Positions 20,273 to 29,910 of a stretch of DNA of 64,000 nucleotides are shown in pieces. Within the stretch, counting starts at the first letter, position 1. Each line of letters opens with the position of its first letter. A program made the translations under genes and the position numbers. The notes beneath the pieces are model-generated. The model was not told where the DNA came from, made no database searches, and worked only from the letters and a program-made list of their open reading frames with translations. Source of the stretch: Leucothrix mucor DSM 2157 (GTDB lineage Bacteria; Pseudomonadota; Gammaproteobacteria; Thiotrichales; Thiotrichaceae); the NCBI RefSeq assembly GCF_000419525.1, contig NZ_ATTE01000001.1:3773501-3837500 (forward strand), given 5' to 3'.

Positions 20273-21775
20273 ATGCATAATCACTCCACTGCCAAGGGCT
20301 TACCCGAGGCACTTCGCCACTCATTACTTATTTTAGTGTGTGGCTCAATGTTGCTGTTAGCCGGTTGCGGCAGTAGCTCCAGCTCTGACACCACGACTTC
20401 CGATTCCAACGTCACTACCGTACCAACCGCTGATACAGATACGGATGACACAACGGACGACACAGACACCAGCACAGTCGCCGATGCTGATTTCGAAGCC
20501 ACTGACTGGACCGATGAAACCCACAGTAAAAACGTAGACCCTAATTTCGATGAAGTCTTCGATGACAGCCAAGTTAAGCGCTTAGACTTTGTGGTGAGCG
20601 ATGAGCGCTGGCAAAGTATGTTGGATGACATGACCGCCACCTACGGCACCTTTGGCCAACGCTCCAACTCGCAAGGTTTACTGGATACCGAAGAAGATCC
20701 CATTTTCGTACCAGCAGACGTCTACTACAACGGCACGCAATGGTATCGCGTCGGCATTCGCTTTAAAGGTAACTCCTCACTGCAAAGTAGCTGGCAGGCC
20801 GGTATTCTCAAGCTCTCATTCAAACTAGACTTTGACGAATTTGAGGATGATTACCCGCAAATCAAAAACCAACGCTTTTACGGGTTCAAGAAATTCAGTC
20901 TGAAAAACAACTACGACGACGAGTCGCTAATGCGCGAGAAAGTCGCTTCCGATGTGTTTAAAAATGCAGGTGTACCCGTTTCTCACACCGCGTTTTACAC
21001 CCTCTATGTCGACCACGGCAACGGGCCGGAATACTTCGGGCTTTACACGCTGGTTGAAGAAATCGATAGCACCGTGATCGACACACAGTTCTCAAACAAT
21101 GACGGCAATCTGTACAAGCCGGAAGATGGCAGCGCCAATTTTGAGGATGGCACCTTTAACGCTGACGACTTTGAGAAAAAGACCAATGAAGACGATGAAG
21201 ACTGGACTGACATCATCACTCTATTCACCGCTCTGCATGATGACTCTGCTACTTCCGAGCCGTCTGCCTGGCGTGAGAACCTCGAAGCGATCTTTGATGT
21301 CGATGGCTTTTTAAAGTACTTAGCGGTTAATGGCATTATCCAAAACTGGGATACTTACGGGCGCATGCCGCATAACTATTACCTGTATAACAATCCGGAC
21401 ACAGGCAAGCTATCTTGGATTCCTTGGGATAATAACGAAGCACTGCAAACTGGCAAACAAGGTGGCGCGCTGGCGCTCAATTTCTCCGGTCTGAATAGTA
21501 CCGAGTGGCCTCTGATTGCCAAGATTTACGACGATGACGTGTACAAAGCCCGCTATGACAGCTACTTGAACGATGTCATTTACGGTGCGTTTGAAACCAG
21601 CAGCATGCAAACAATGTACGACACTTATTCTGCTTTAATCGAGCAATATGCAACTACTGAACGCTCGGGCTTTTCATACCTTGAAAGCACTAATGACTTC
21701 TACAATGCCGTGGATACGCTCAAGTCGCACGCTAGCAGCCGAGCCAATGCGGTGAGTAGCTATTTGAATAACTAA
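20273..21775 (+). CDS. CotH kinase-family lipoprotein
   Basis: 500 residues. A lipobox (LLLAGC, Cys about residue 32) is followed by a low-complexity Ser/Thr/Asp linker (to ~75), so the protein is probably tethered to a membrane. The rest matches the CotH family, the spore-coat protein kinase fold: VGIRFKGNSSLQSSW, KKFSLKNNYDDESLMREKVA, GLYTLVEEID, NYYLYNN and WIPWDNNEAL. In characterised CotH kinases the conserved Asp-rich motif binds metal and ATP; WDNNEA is in the matching place. The substrate in a non-spore-former is unknown. Single transcription unit by spacing. Confidence 0.88.
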   Translation: MHNHSTAKGLPEALRHSLLILVCGSMLLLAGCGSSSSSDTTTSDSNVTTVPTADTDTDDTTDDTDTSTVADADFEATDWTDETHSKNVDPNFDEVFDDSQVKRLDFVVSDERWQSMLDDMTATYGTFGQRSNSQGLLDTEEDPIFVPADVYYNGTQWYRVGIRFKGNSSLQSSWQAGILKLSFKLDFDEFEDDYPQIKNQRFYGFKKFSLKNNYDDESLMREKVASDVFKNAGVPVSHTAFYTLYVDHGNGPEYFGLYTLVEEIDSTVIDTQFSNNDGNLYKPEDGSANFEDGTFNADDFEKKTNEDDEDWTDIITLFTALHDDSATSEPSAWRENLEAIFDVDGFLKYLAVNGIIQNWDTYGRMPHNYYLYNNPDTGKLSWIPWDNNEALQTGKQGGALALNFSGLNSTEWPLIAKIYDDDVYKARYDSYLNDVIYGAFETSSMQTMYDTYSALIEQYATTERSGFSYLESTNDFYNAVDTLKSHASSRANAVSSYLNN

Positions 21776-21871
21776 TACGCTAAGTAACAACGCGGCGGCT
21801 CAGAATTACGCATATCACTTGATACCATTTAGCATTCGCAGTAGTCTGATCTTTTAGCAGAGAGCTGATTT

Positions 21872-22555
21872 ATGTCTAACGAAGCTAATGAATTTCATGT
21901 TGATATGCCTGAGTCGCCCCTACCGCAACTCACTCCCGCGCAAGCTCGCGTATTTGCTTGCCTCGTCGAAAAACACCTCGCCACCCCCAATAGCTACCCG
22001 CTAACCGTTAATTCCTTAATTACCGCCTGCAACCAAAAAACCAACCGACAGCCCGTTATGGCACTCACCGAAGGCGAAGTAAGCCGCTCCTGCAATGAGC
22101 TGGTCGAGCTGGAACTGGCCCGTATCGAATATGGAAGCCGTGCCAATAAAATCACCCACACCGCCATGCGCGCGCTAAATATGAATCGCGAGCAAATCGC
22201 CGTGCTAGCCATACTCATGCTGCGCGAGCCGCTCACCCTCAGCGAGATCAAAGCCCGTACTGACAAGATGGTTGCCTTTGATAGTGTCGATAAGGTGCAG
22301 GAACTGGTCACTGGCTTGTTAGAAAGAACTTATCCGCCGATTGTGGTGCTGGGCAAAGGCCCCGGCAGGCGTGAAGATCGCTACTCACATACCTTATGCG
22401 GCGAAGTGGATATTGACTCGTTTAGCTTTTCGGAATCATCCGGCGGTGGTGCGCAAGGTGGGATTAGTGCCGATAGCGAAGCTATGAAGCGAATTGAAGC
22501 GCTGGAGGCTAGAGTTGAGAGTTTGGAGCGGATGCTAGAGGAATTAACCTCCTAA
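21872..22555 (+). CDS. yceH: YceH-family (DUF480) protein
   Basis: 227 residues. It shows the DUF480 pattern of two winged-helix domains: LTPAQARVFACLVEKHLATP at ~18-37 and a second from ~110 (LTLSEIKARTDKMVAFDSVD). The C-terminus ends in a short predicted coiled coil (MKRIEALEARVESLERMLEEL). The role is not established; a nucleic-acid-binding or regulatory role is plausible from the fold. It is followed by a terminator at 22617. Confidence 0.92.
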   Translation: MSNEANEFHVDMPESPLPQLTPAQARVFACLVEKHLATPNSYPLTVNSLITACNQKTNRQPVMALTEGEVSRSCNELVELELARIEYGSRANKITHTAMRALNMNREQIAVLAILMLREPLTLSEIKARTDKMVAFDSVDKVQELVTGLLERTYPPIVVLGKGPGRREDRYSHTLCGEVDIDSFSFSESSGGGAQGGISADSEAMKRIEALEARVESLERMLEELTS

Positions 22556-22616
22556 TGGTAAAATGACACATAAAATATACTAATTGAATCAATAGTTAAG
22601 CGTTTTAATGATAAAT

Positions 22617-22646
22617 AAGGGGCAATTTTATACAGCCTCTTTTTTT
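22617..22646 (+). terminator. Rho-independent terminator after yceH
   Basis: Stem AAGGGGC (22617-22623) with GCCTCTT (22635-22641), containing one G-U pair and an 11-base AT-rich loop, then seven T (22640-22646). The T tract continues as GTGCCTGC, the tail motif seen at other terminators in this window. Confidence 0.7.
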
Positions 22647-22829
22647 GTGCCTGCCTATATCCCGAGATTAAAAAAATGAGTCAACAACCGTTAAGCTTTG
22701 GTCGAGCTTCGGACTGTTAGCTTGAAAAGACAATTTTTCCGTGGCGATAGTTTTAGAGCAGACGCTGGGGCTTCGTATTTCCTGCTAAATACAAAAAACC
22801 ACCAGAAGAGTCTAGCGCGGAACTTAACA

Positions 22830-25800
22830 GTGAAAAATAAAAATACCTGTCGCCTTCATTATTTTATGGGGTACTTAAGTACCTTATTTGTAAGCCTTTT
22901 ATTAGCCAACGGGCAAGCTCAGGCAGCAAGCTTCACCTTAGGAGGCCCAACCAGCCCAGCCATCATTAGCGGTAGTGAGTGTGAACCGGTCTTATACCGG
23001 GTACCCATTGACCAGACCTATGAAGGCAAGTTACTGGATATGTTGGTCGATATCACAGAGGAAGATAATCAATGGAATTTGACCCGCGCCTCACATGGAT
23101 ACTCAATCCCCTGTACCCGGGTTGTTGATGGCACTTTGAGCTTTGTCCTCGACTCTGTTAGATATTCTAATACCATCAATAGCTGGACGTTAGATGAAAG
23201 CGATGATATCGGCGCCGACGGAATTTCCGGAACGGCTGACGATGGTGATGATTCCGCCCACATGAATATGACTTTAACTGTTGTGGAGCGCAATACGACA
23301 ACCCCGGTTACAGTCGACCGCCTTATCATTACCGGTTTTGATCTTGATCAGGGGTCAGGCACCGATGATATCTATTATATATCCGCTAGCAATACCCAAC
23401 CAATTCTCGCTAGTGACAGCGAGGTTGACCTATCGGAAAATACCTCCTACAACACTTACAACCTGAAAAACAAAGGCAGATTAGAGTCCTGCAACGATAC
23501 TGCAACCGCGCCAGACTCAACCTGTCGGGCGAGTAGTATCTTTCTGGATACATCGTCAGTAACACTTCGCATACAAAATGATCTTGCCTACGTGCGTCTA
23601 TTCAATTTTTCTTTTCGGGTTCAGGATCTGGAAGCGATTATAGGTACATCCAGCGATTACGGCGACACTCCTAACACCTACCCTGTCGGCGCCCAAACTA
23701 TAGGCACTGCCTTGGCTGCTCTTGGTACCGGCTTCGTGCCTGATGGTGAGACTGCACAGCAATTTACAAATAATGCTGATGGAGATGACACTGACGGAGC
23801 TGGAGGCGCACTCACGGCGCTTGATGATGAAGACGGTGTTTTCCTGTCGGATGGTACAACCAAACTGGATGGCGCCGATTTAACCACAGGTGAAACAACT
23901 ACGTTAAGCATCAAGACGTTTGGCTCAGGTTACTTAAATGTCTGGATCGACTGGAACCAGAATAACAGCTTCGCAGATAGTGGTGAGAAAATCATCATCG
24001 ACCAGAATATTGTAAATACCGGTGAGACAGCAATCGATGGCACAGCAACTACTAACGCCACTGATGCGCGTAGCACTACCAATATTTCAGTTCCGGTTCC
24101 TGCTGGTGCTGTCGTCGGCCAAACCTATGCGCGCTTCAAGTTCACCTCAGAGGCTGCACCTGGTGTTGGTGTCACCGCCAGTAAAGGCGAAGTTGAAGAC
24201 TACTCCCTAATACTGTCTGCACCACCTTCATTCGGGACTGGAATGACCTACTGTGAATCAACCGGAAACTTATTGCTTGGTCCCAATCTAATCTCCGGGG
24301 GCTCTTTTTCAAAACAAGGGAGCTTATCTACAAATATTCCAGGAGCGACAACGGGTTATGAGTATTACACGGGAGTAGGCTTCTCCGACGGCTGGCCAAA
24401 TGATAAGCAGTATGAGCCTGAAAATGGTAAGTACCTAATCACATCGCGAACAGGACCTAACCTCTATGGTGCGGCTTTAAGTTCAGCAAGAGAATCAGGC
24501 CTCTGGCACGACCTGAGAGGAGTTCAGGCAGCAACTAATTCAACTGACAAGTTTATGGTGATTAATGGTGATGAGACCCCAGGTGGCGTTTTTGTCCTGC
24601 CCATTTCAGTTGAAGTCGGTGACAACTATGAGTTTTCTGCCTATTTTTCGAATCTGATCTCACGGCCCGACCTTAAGACCTATATCGAACCGAATATTGC
24701 TTTTGAATACTCCATAGACGATGGTGATACTTGGATTGAGATTGATACAACAGGCAATGTAGAGGCCTCTCAATATCCGGACCCCGCGGGATGGCAACAA
24801 AGCGCAGGGTTCATCACTTCGAGTATTACAGGAACGATGTTAGTTCGCCTTAATTCAATTGCCCCCGGAGGCAGTGGTAATGACTTTGCGGTGGATGAAC
24901 TGGTTTTTCAAAAATGTTCGGCAATACCAGTTGGCGAAGCCTCATCAATCGATTACTCAGATGCACCCGCCGATAACTCCACAGCGCCAAATGGTATAAC
25001 AAAATCCACCGCTTACGGTACAGCCACTCATGTGGTGACTTCCGGTATTCAATTGGGCGCTTCCATCACCGGTGAAACCAGTGCCGTTGAAGATGCCGAT
25101 AATGATTCAGATGATGGCGTATTTACCGATGCGGCATTGACGGCAGGCCTACAGGGTGGAAATTTTAAACCTGAAGACAGCTCTACCTTATACATCCCCG
25201 TTTCAGGCAGCGGTAAGCTTTACGCGTGGATCGATTGGGATGGCAATGGCGTATTTGGTAACAACAGCAATGAGCTGATTGCCAATGGTATTGCCGGCGC
25301 CAATGAAACGCTGATAGTAAATGCCAGCGTGCCGATAGCCGCCAATCTTGGCACCACTTATGCCCGCTTCCGTTTCAGTAGCGATGCGGCATTAACGGAA
25401 CCAACGGGGGCAGCGAGTGATGGTGAAGTCGAAGACTACCAAGTCACTATTGCCAATACCGCAACGGCTCCTACTGCACCAGCAATTGCTTATTGTAGTA
25501 ACACCTGGACCTTAGACGGCGGCGTTTATAAAGCCACAACCAGTCAAGGCGTTGCAATCTCTGCAAGCACTACCGCAGAGCCAGGAACTTCCTGGTCATT
25601 TGCGCCCAACGATGCACTCAATACCTCCGGAAATTTTAGCTTTGCAGCACTCAATGGCTCCCCCTCTTTAAGCACCGTCTTTACTTGGGACACCTCTCCG
25701 GAAGATGGACGTTTAGCCAATGCAGCCAATGATGCTGCAAGCGGCACGCTAACATTTAGCTTTGGGGTACCTGTTAAAAATCCGGTTCTACATATCGATC

Positions 25801-28800
25801 GTCAAGGTGGTTATGGCTCCAGTGCGGCTGCCACCCCTCAAGGGCTTAGTAATTCCTCAATTATTACGCCAAATACAGCGAACGCCAGCGCCAGTTTTAC
25901 CCGTCTTGCAGGCACTACACACTTTTTAGTGACCAGTAATAGCATCCAACGCACGCCCAACGAAACCATGCAAGATACGGGTGTGACCGGTGCCTCAGGG
26001 GCTGATAGCACCATCTATACCGCCATGGGGTCAGTACAAGTTAACGGCACCTTTAATAGCCTAAGCCTTGACCTAAGCGGCGTCGGCGTTGAGGGAGCAG
26101 GTGCCGATGGCATTGAATTTGTCATCTGTGCCGAGCCTTATGACTACGGCGATGCACCTGCCAGCTATGGTGAAGCCGCTCATAAAATTCCTGATACTCC
26201 CGTTGTCTACTTAGGCGATGTGGCACCCGATCACGAACCACAAATCCTGAATACTGCTAATGGTGGTTCAGATGGTACCGGGGATGACCTGAATGGCAGC
26301 AATGACGAAGATGCTTATGTAAAACTACCCGCAGTGTGGACCAGCCAGTCTCACTATCGCCTAAAGTTAACCTGTAACGATACCGGTGCTTTCGTCTCCG
26401 GCTGGGTTGATTTCAATCAAAATAATCAGTTTGATGTGGGCGAGCGCAATACCGACTACCCAAGCAAATGCAGCAGCACCGGCAGCGTGACGCTTAACTG
26501 GACAGGACTCTCCGGCTTAACCGCTGGCAACACCTATGCCCGCTTACGGATTGGTTCGGATACCGATGAGATTTCCACCGCAACCGGTACCGCCAGTGAT
26601 GGTGAAGTAGAAGATTACCCAATCGTACTGCAAGCGACGGGTACACCACCGGGCGCTTGTAATGGAGAATTAAGCTGGCTAAATCTGGCCGGCCAACCGG
26701 CTTATCCAACAGCGAGCTGGAATGTCAATTGGGCCGAGCGCGGCCTCAATGCCACCCTAGGCTTTAGCACTACGATGACCGGCAGCAACGCCAAATGGAC
26801 CTCCGCTGCACCCAGAGTATTTACCGAAAGCAACTTTATTAATCGCTTCAGCTCTCCGGGCTATGCGTTGGGCTTAAACCATCCAGCAGACCTAAGCGGT
26901 ACAGGCTCAACCATCGCCAATATTGGATTTGATACCCCATTACCAGCTAACACCTACATGGTGGTACGGGATGTTGATGCGACCAATGAATCTATTAGCT
27001 TCTCCAATAACAGCTTGGGGTCTTTGCCAGCCCCCAGTCTCTGGGAAACTCAGAGCACTACCGAGCTTAATGCGAACGCTATCGAGACCCCCTCATGGAA
27101 CAACCCAAGCCTGTTCGCCGCCTGGGACGCCGCCAACCAGAAACTAGTCACACTGTCGGATGGCCCGAATAATGATCAGGAAGCTTATGTCTGGCCTGTC
27201 GCCGGATTAACGGATATTCGTGTCACCTACCAAACCTATGCAGGCTCGGCGAATATCGGCTTTGTCAGCTGTATTCCACAAGACTACGGAGATGCACCGA
27301 ATACTTATTTGACCACGAAGTCCGCAGCAGGCCCGCAACACGGCATTATTAATGACGTCCGCCTTGGCGCGAACACTCCGGACACTGATAGCGACGGCCA
27401 ACCTTCAACCGATGGCAATGGTGATGGTGCCGATGAAGACGGCATTAGTAGCCTACCCACCCTCACCAGCTCCGACCGCAGCTTTAGCGCGACCGTGAGT
27501 GCCAGAAATGACACCGCTAACCCCGCGACCTTAGTCGGTTGGATTGATTTTGATAATAACGGCACGTTGGATGCTGATGAAGCGGCCATCCGAACCATTG
27601 CTGCTGGCAGTAGTAACGCCAGCTACACTCTCAACTGGTCTAATATTCCGGTCGATATTCAAACTGGTGATAGTTATTTACGCTTGCGTTTAACCACCGA
27701 CTCCTTAAGCAACCGGGAACCAGGTGGTGCCAAACGCGATGGTGAGGTTGAGGATTACCTTATCACTATTAAGGCGGCTGGGGTTATGGTCAGTGGCCGG
27801 GTGTTTAACGATTCGAATGTCGATGCAGCCAATGACAGCACTGAAATCGGCGTGACTAATTTACCAGTCGTACTCTATGAAACGATTAGTAAAACCTGCA
27901 TCAGCACACGAACTAACGGCTCAGGAAATTACGTGTTTAAGGATGTAACTCCCGGTACCTATCAAGTGTATGAAGCCTCTCGGGAAAGTGTGCCAACTCC
28001 TGGGCAATGTGGCCCTGTCAATGCTAAAGACCCAAGCGGCTACCGCTCAACGACCAGCAAAGTACGTGAAGCATTTACCGTGACGACCAATGACATTACC
28101 GGACAAGACTTCGGAAATGTGAAATTACCCGTCTTCGAGCCAGATAACACGGGTCAGATTTTACCGGGCAATGTGTTGTTCTATGCGCATAAATTCACCA
28201 CGCCAACTGCCGGCAGCGTCCGCTTTAGCAGCTTATCCAGTACGCATCGCAGTAGTGGTTGGTCTTCGATTATTTATCGGGATGAAAACTGCGATGGCAA
28301 GCTAAACCAAAGTGATGGAGCCTCGCCTTTACAGACCAGCTCAATGGAAGTCAATGCGAATGATAAAGTTTGCCTGATCAATAAAGTCTATGCGCCATCT
28401 AATGTGGCCGCCAATGAGCAGTATGCTCAAAACATCACGGCTGACTTTGACTTTAAAAATATCGTTGCGGGTACATTAGCGCTGACAGTACGAGATGTCA
28501 CGACGGCAAAACAGGTTCAGGCACCCGCTTTACCCGCAACACCAGAGGTAGTCGCTGAGCCAATCACACCCGCTCAGGAGCCGGTCGATGCAACACCAAC
28601 CACACCCTACATTCCTGAGGTTCCGGAAGCTCCTGCACAAGCGCAGGTCGACCCAACACCAGTGACTCCGGCCGTCGGCCCATCTCGCTTGGAGCTGCGC
28701 AAAACAGTTAAAAACATTAGCCAAGGAACCGCTGAAACCAGCACGGTAAACTCAGCAGATCCCGGCAATATACTGGAATACCGCATTTACTACAGCAATA

Positions 28801-29015
28801 CCGGTACCGGACCGCTAAGTGATCTCACCGTGAATGATCGCGTGCCAGCCTATACCGAACTTGTAGGCGTTGCCGACTGCGGCATGATCTTACCTGATAT
28901 GGGTTGCACCGCCAGCCCACTAAGCTTGGATGATGCTTTACAGTGGACATTCACCGGGCAGTTGCCAGGTGGTTCAGGGAGCTCAGTCAGCTATCAGGTG
29001 GTTATTGATCAATAG
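22830..29015 (+). CDS. Giant secreted GEVED / SdrD-B / DUF11 protein upstream of the fimbrial cluster
   Basis: About 2061 residues from the chosen GTG at 22830. An in-frame TTG at 22698 and an ATG at 22866 are alternatives, and none has a strong ribosome binding site. I chose 22830 because it gives a normal signal peptide (basic start, then YLSTLFVSLLLANGQAQA). The N-terminal ~300 residues are unique. GEVED domains end near residues 457, 867, 1260 and 1640. An SdrD-B-like domain follows (VSGRVFNDSNVDAANDS), then a proline-rich stalk and a terminal DUF11-like domain ending VSYQVVI. From the second GEVED onward it is closely similar to the minus-strand giant protein at 6303-14552. It lies 117 bases upstream of a pilus chaperone gene on the same strand. 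This suggests, but does not prove, that it is an adhesin handled by that system. Confidence 0.88.
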   Translation: MKNKNTCRLHYFMGYLSTLFVSLLLANGQAQAASFTLGGPTSPAIISGSECEPVLYRVPIDQTYEGKLLDMLVDITEEDNQWNLTRASHGYSIPCTRVVDGTLSFVLDSVRYSNTINSWTLDESDDIGADGISGTADDGDDSAHMNMTLTVVERNTTTPVTVDRLIITGFDLDQGSGTDDIYYISASNTQPILASDSEVDLSENTSYNTYNLKNKGRLESCNDTATAPDSTCRASSIFLDTSSVTLRIQNDLAYVRLFNFSFRVQDLEAIIGTSSDYGDTPNTYPVGAQTIGTALAALGTGFVPDGETAQQFTNNADGDDTDGAGGALTALDDEDGVFLSDGTTKLDGADLTTGETTTLSIKTFGSGYLNVWIDWNQNNSFADSGEKIIIDQNIVNTGETAIDGTATTNATDARSTTNISVPVPAGAVVGQTYARFKFTSEAAPGVGVTASKGEVEDYSLILSAPPSFGTGMTYCESTGNLLLGPNLISGGSFSKQGSLSTNIPGATTGYEYYTGVGFSDGWPNDKQYEPENGKYLITSRTGPNLYGAALSSARESGLWHDLRGVQAATNSTDKFMVINGDETPGGVFVLPISVEVGDNYEFSAYFSNLISRPDLKTYIEPNIAFEYSIDDGDTWIEIDTTGNVEASQYPDPAGWQQSAGFITSSITGTMLVRLNSIAPGGSGNDFAVDELVFQKCSAIPVGEASSIDYSDAPADNSTAPNGITKSTAYGTATHVVTSGIQLGASITGETSAVEDADNDSDDGVFTDAALTAGLQGGNFKPEDSSTLYIPVSGSGKLYAWIDWDGNGVFGNNSNELIANGIAGANETLIVNASVPIAANLGTTYARFRFSSDAALTEPTGAASDGEVEDYQVTIANTATAPTAPAIAYCSNTWTLDGGVYKATTSQGVAISASTTAEPGTSWSFAPNDALNTSGNFSFAALNGSPSLSTVFTWDTSPEDGRLANAANDAASGTLTFSFGVPVKNPVLHIDRQGGYGSSAAATPQGLSNSSIITPNTANASASFTRLAGTTHFLVTSNSIQRTPNETMQDTGVTGASGADSTIYTAMGSVQVNGTFNSLSLDLSGVGVEGAGADGIEFVICAEPYDYGDAPASYGEAAHKIPDTPVVYLGDVAPDHEPQILNTANGGSDGTGDDLNGSNDEDAYVKLPAVWTSQSHYRLKLTCNDTGAFVSGWVDFNQNNQFDVGERNTDYPSKCSSTGSVTLNWTGLSGLTAGNTYARLRIGSDTDEISTATGTASDGEVEDYPIVLQATGTPPGACNGELSWLNLAGQPAYPTASWNVNWAERGLNATLGFSTTMTGSNAKWTSAAPRVFTESNFINRFSSPGYALGLNHPADLSGTGSTIANIGFDTPLPANTYMVVRDVDATNESISFSNNSLGSLPAPSLWETQSTTELNANAIETPSWNNPSLFAAWDAANQKLVTLSDGPNNDQEAYVWPVAGLTDIRVTYQTYAGSANIGFVSCIPQDYGDAPNTYLTTKSAAGPQHGIINDVRLGANTPDTDSDGQPSTDGNGDGADEDGISSLPTLTSSDRSFSATVSARNDTANPATLVGWIDFDNNGTLDADEAAIRTIAAGSSNASYTLNWSNIPVDIQTGDSYLRLRLTTDSLSNREPGGAKRDGEVEDYLITIKAAGVMVSGRVFNDSNVDAANDSTEIGVTNLPVVLYETISKTCISTRTNGSGNYVFKDVTPGTYQVYEASRESVPTPGQCGPVNAKDPSGYRSTTSKVREAFTVTTNDITGQDFGNVKLPVFEPDNTGQILPGNVLFYAHKFTTPTAGSVRFSSLSSTHRSSGWSSIIYRDENCDGKLNQSDGASPLQTSSMEVNANDKVCLINKVYAPSNVAANEQYAQNITADFDFKNIVAGTLALTVRDVTTAKQVQAPALPATPEVVAEPITPAQEPVDATPTTPYIPEVPEAPAQAQVDPTPVTPAVGPSRLELRKTVKNISQGTAETSTVNSADPGNILEYRIYYSNTGTGPLSDLTVNDRVPAYTELVGVADCGMILPDMGCTASPLSLDDALQWTFTGQLPGGSGSSVSYQVVIDQ

Positions 29016-29132
29016 GTTGCTCATGACAAATTTTAGAGAAAACAACCGCTTGGTCTGCAAAGTGTTGTGCTTATCGGGTTTCAGAGCTAGCATCGAGATA
29101 GCCATAATAATCAATATAATAGGTTTACCCAG

Positions 29133-29849
29133 ATGAAACTTAAAAAAAGCACATTGCTCCTGCCCCTTGTTTTTGCAGCTTCCATGTTCGCCAGCCCATT
29201 TGCGAATGCACTACAAATGGAGCCATTGTCATTAGTTTTAAAACCAGCCGGTGCGGGTGCTAACCAGATATTTAGCGTGATCAATGAAAGCGCCAAGCCG
29301 ATTGCAGTGCAGTTCAGCATGACGACTCGCCAGCAGCAAGGCGATAAAGAAATCCGCTTACCTGCTGATGATAAATTTATGATTTATCCTCCTCAAACCA
29401 TTATCCCACCAAAAACAGCACAGAAAGTGCGCGTGCAATGGTTGGGTGATAGCAATGTTCAGCAAGAGCAGGCGTTCCGTTTGATTGCTGAGCAAGTGCA
29501 TGTGTCTTTGGACAAAGAGCCAACCGGCGTCACTATGTTAATGAAGCTGGTCGGTGCCTTATATGTACAGCCTAGCAAAACGCAAAGTAATGTCCGCGTG
29601 AGTGCAGTGCGCCCTCAGGGCAACAAGCTTAGTGTAACCGTTGCCAATACCGGCACGCGCCACCAAATCTTAGATAAAGCCATTCTCAACCTGCAACATG
29701 GCAATCAGGTGATCTCGCTTAAAGGCAATCAGCTATTGGGAATGGAAGGTAAAAATGTACTGGCCAAATCCACACAGCAGTTTTTGATCAATAAGCCTGC
29801 GCAGGTTCAAAATGCCGCTTGGGTTGCATCACTAAACGTACAAAAATAA
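29133..29849 (+). CDS. Fimbrial periplasmic chaperone (PapD-like / alpha-fimbria type)
   Basis: 238 residues with a signal peptide (LLPLVFAASMFASPFANA). The mature protein has the two-Ig-domain pattern of pilus chaperones: LSLVLKPAGAGANQIFSVIN, then YPPQTIIPPKTAQKVRVQWLG and RLIAEQVHVSL around residues 85-125, the strand region that caps pilus subunits. Domain two starts near residue 150. It delivers subunits in the periplasm to the usher encoded next. The two genes are separated by a hairpin. The ribosome binding site is weak. Confidence 0.88.
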   Translation: MKLKKSTLLLPLVFAASMFASPFANALQMEPLSLVLKPAGAGANQIFSVINESAKPIAVQFSMTTRQQQGDKEIRLPADDKFMIYPPQTIIPPKTAQKVRVQWLGDSNVQQEQAFRLIAEQVHVSLDKEPTGVTMLMKLVGALYVQPSKTQSNVRVSAVRPQGNKLSVTVANTGTRHQILDKAILNLQHGNQVISLKGNQLLGMEGKNVLAKSTQQFLINKPAQVQNAAWVASLNVQK

Positions 29850-29861
29850 AAGCAGTAATCA

Positions 29862-29892
29862 ATTCAGGGCCGTTTGAATAGCGGCCCTGAAT
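29862..29892 (+). other. Strong intercistronic hairpin between chaperone and usher genes
   Basis: An 11-bp perfect stem, ATTCAGGGCCG (29862-29872) with CGGCCCTGAAT (29882-29892), with a 9-base loop. It is not followed by a T tract, so it is unlikely to be an efficient terminator. It ends just before the usher start region and could stabilise the upstream chaperone mRNA or limit usher translation. Confidence 0.75.
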
Positions 29893-29910
29893 AAGGTGTT
29901 TGTGGGCAGT

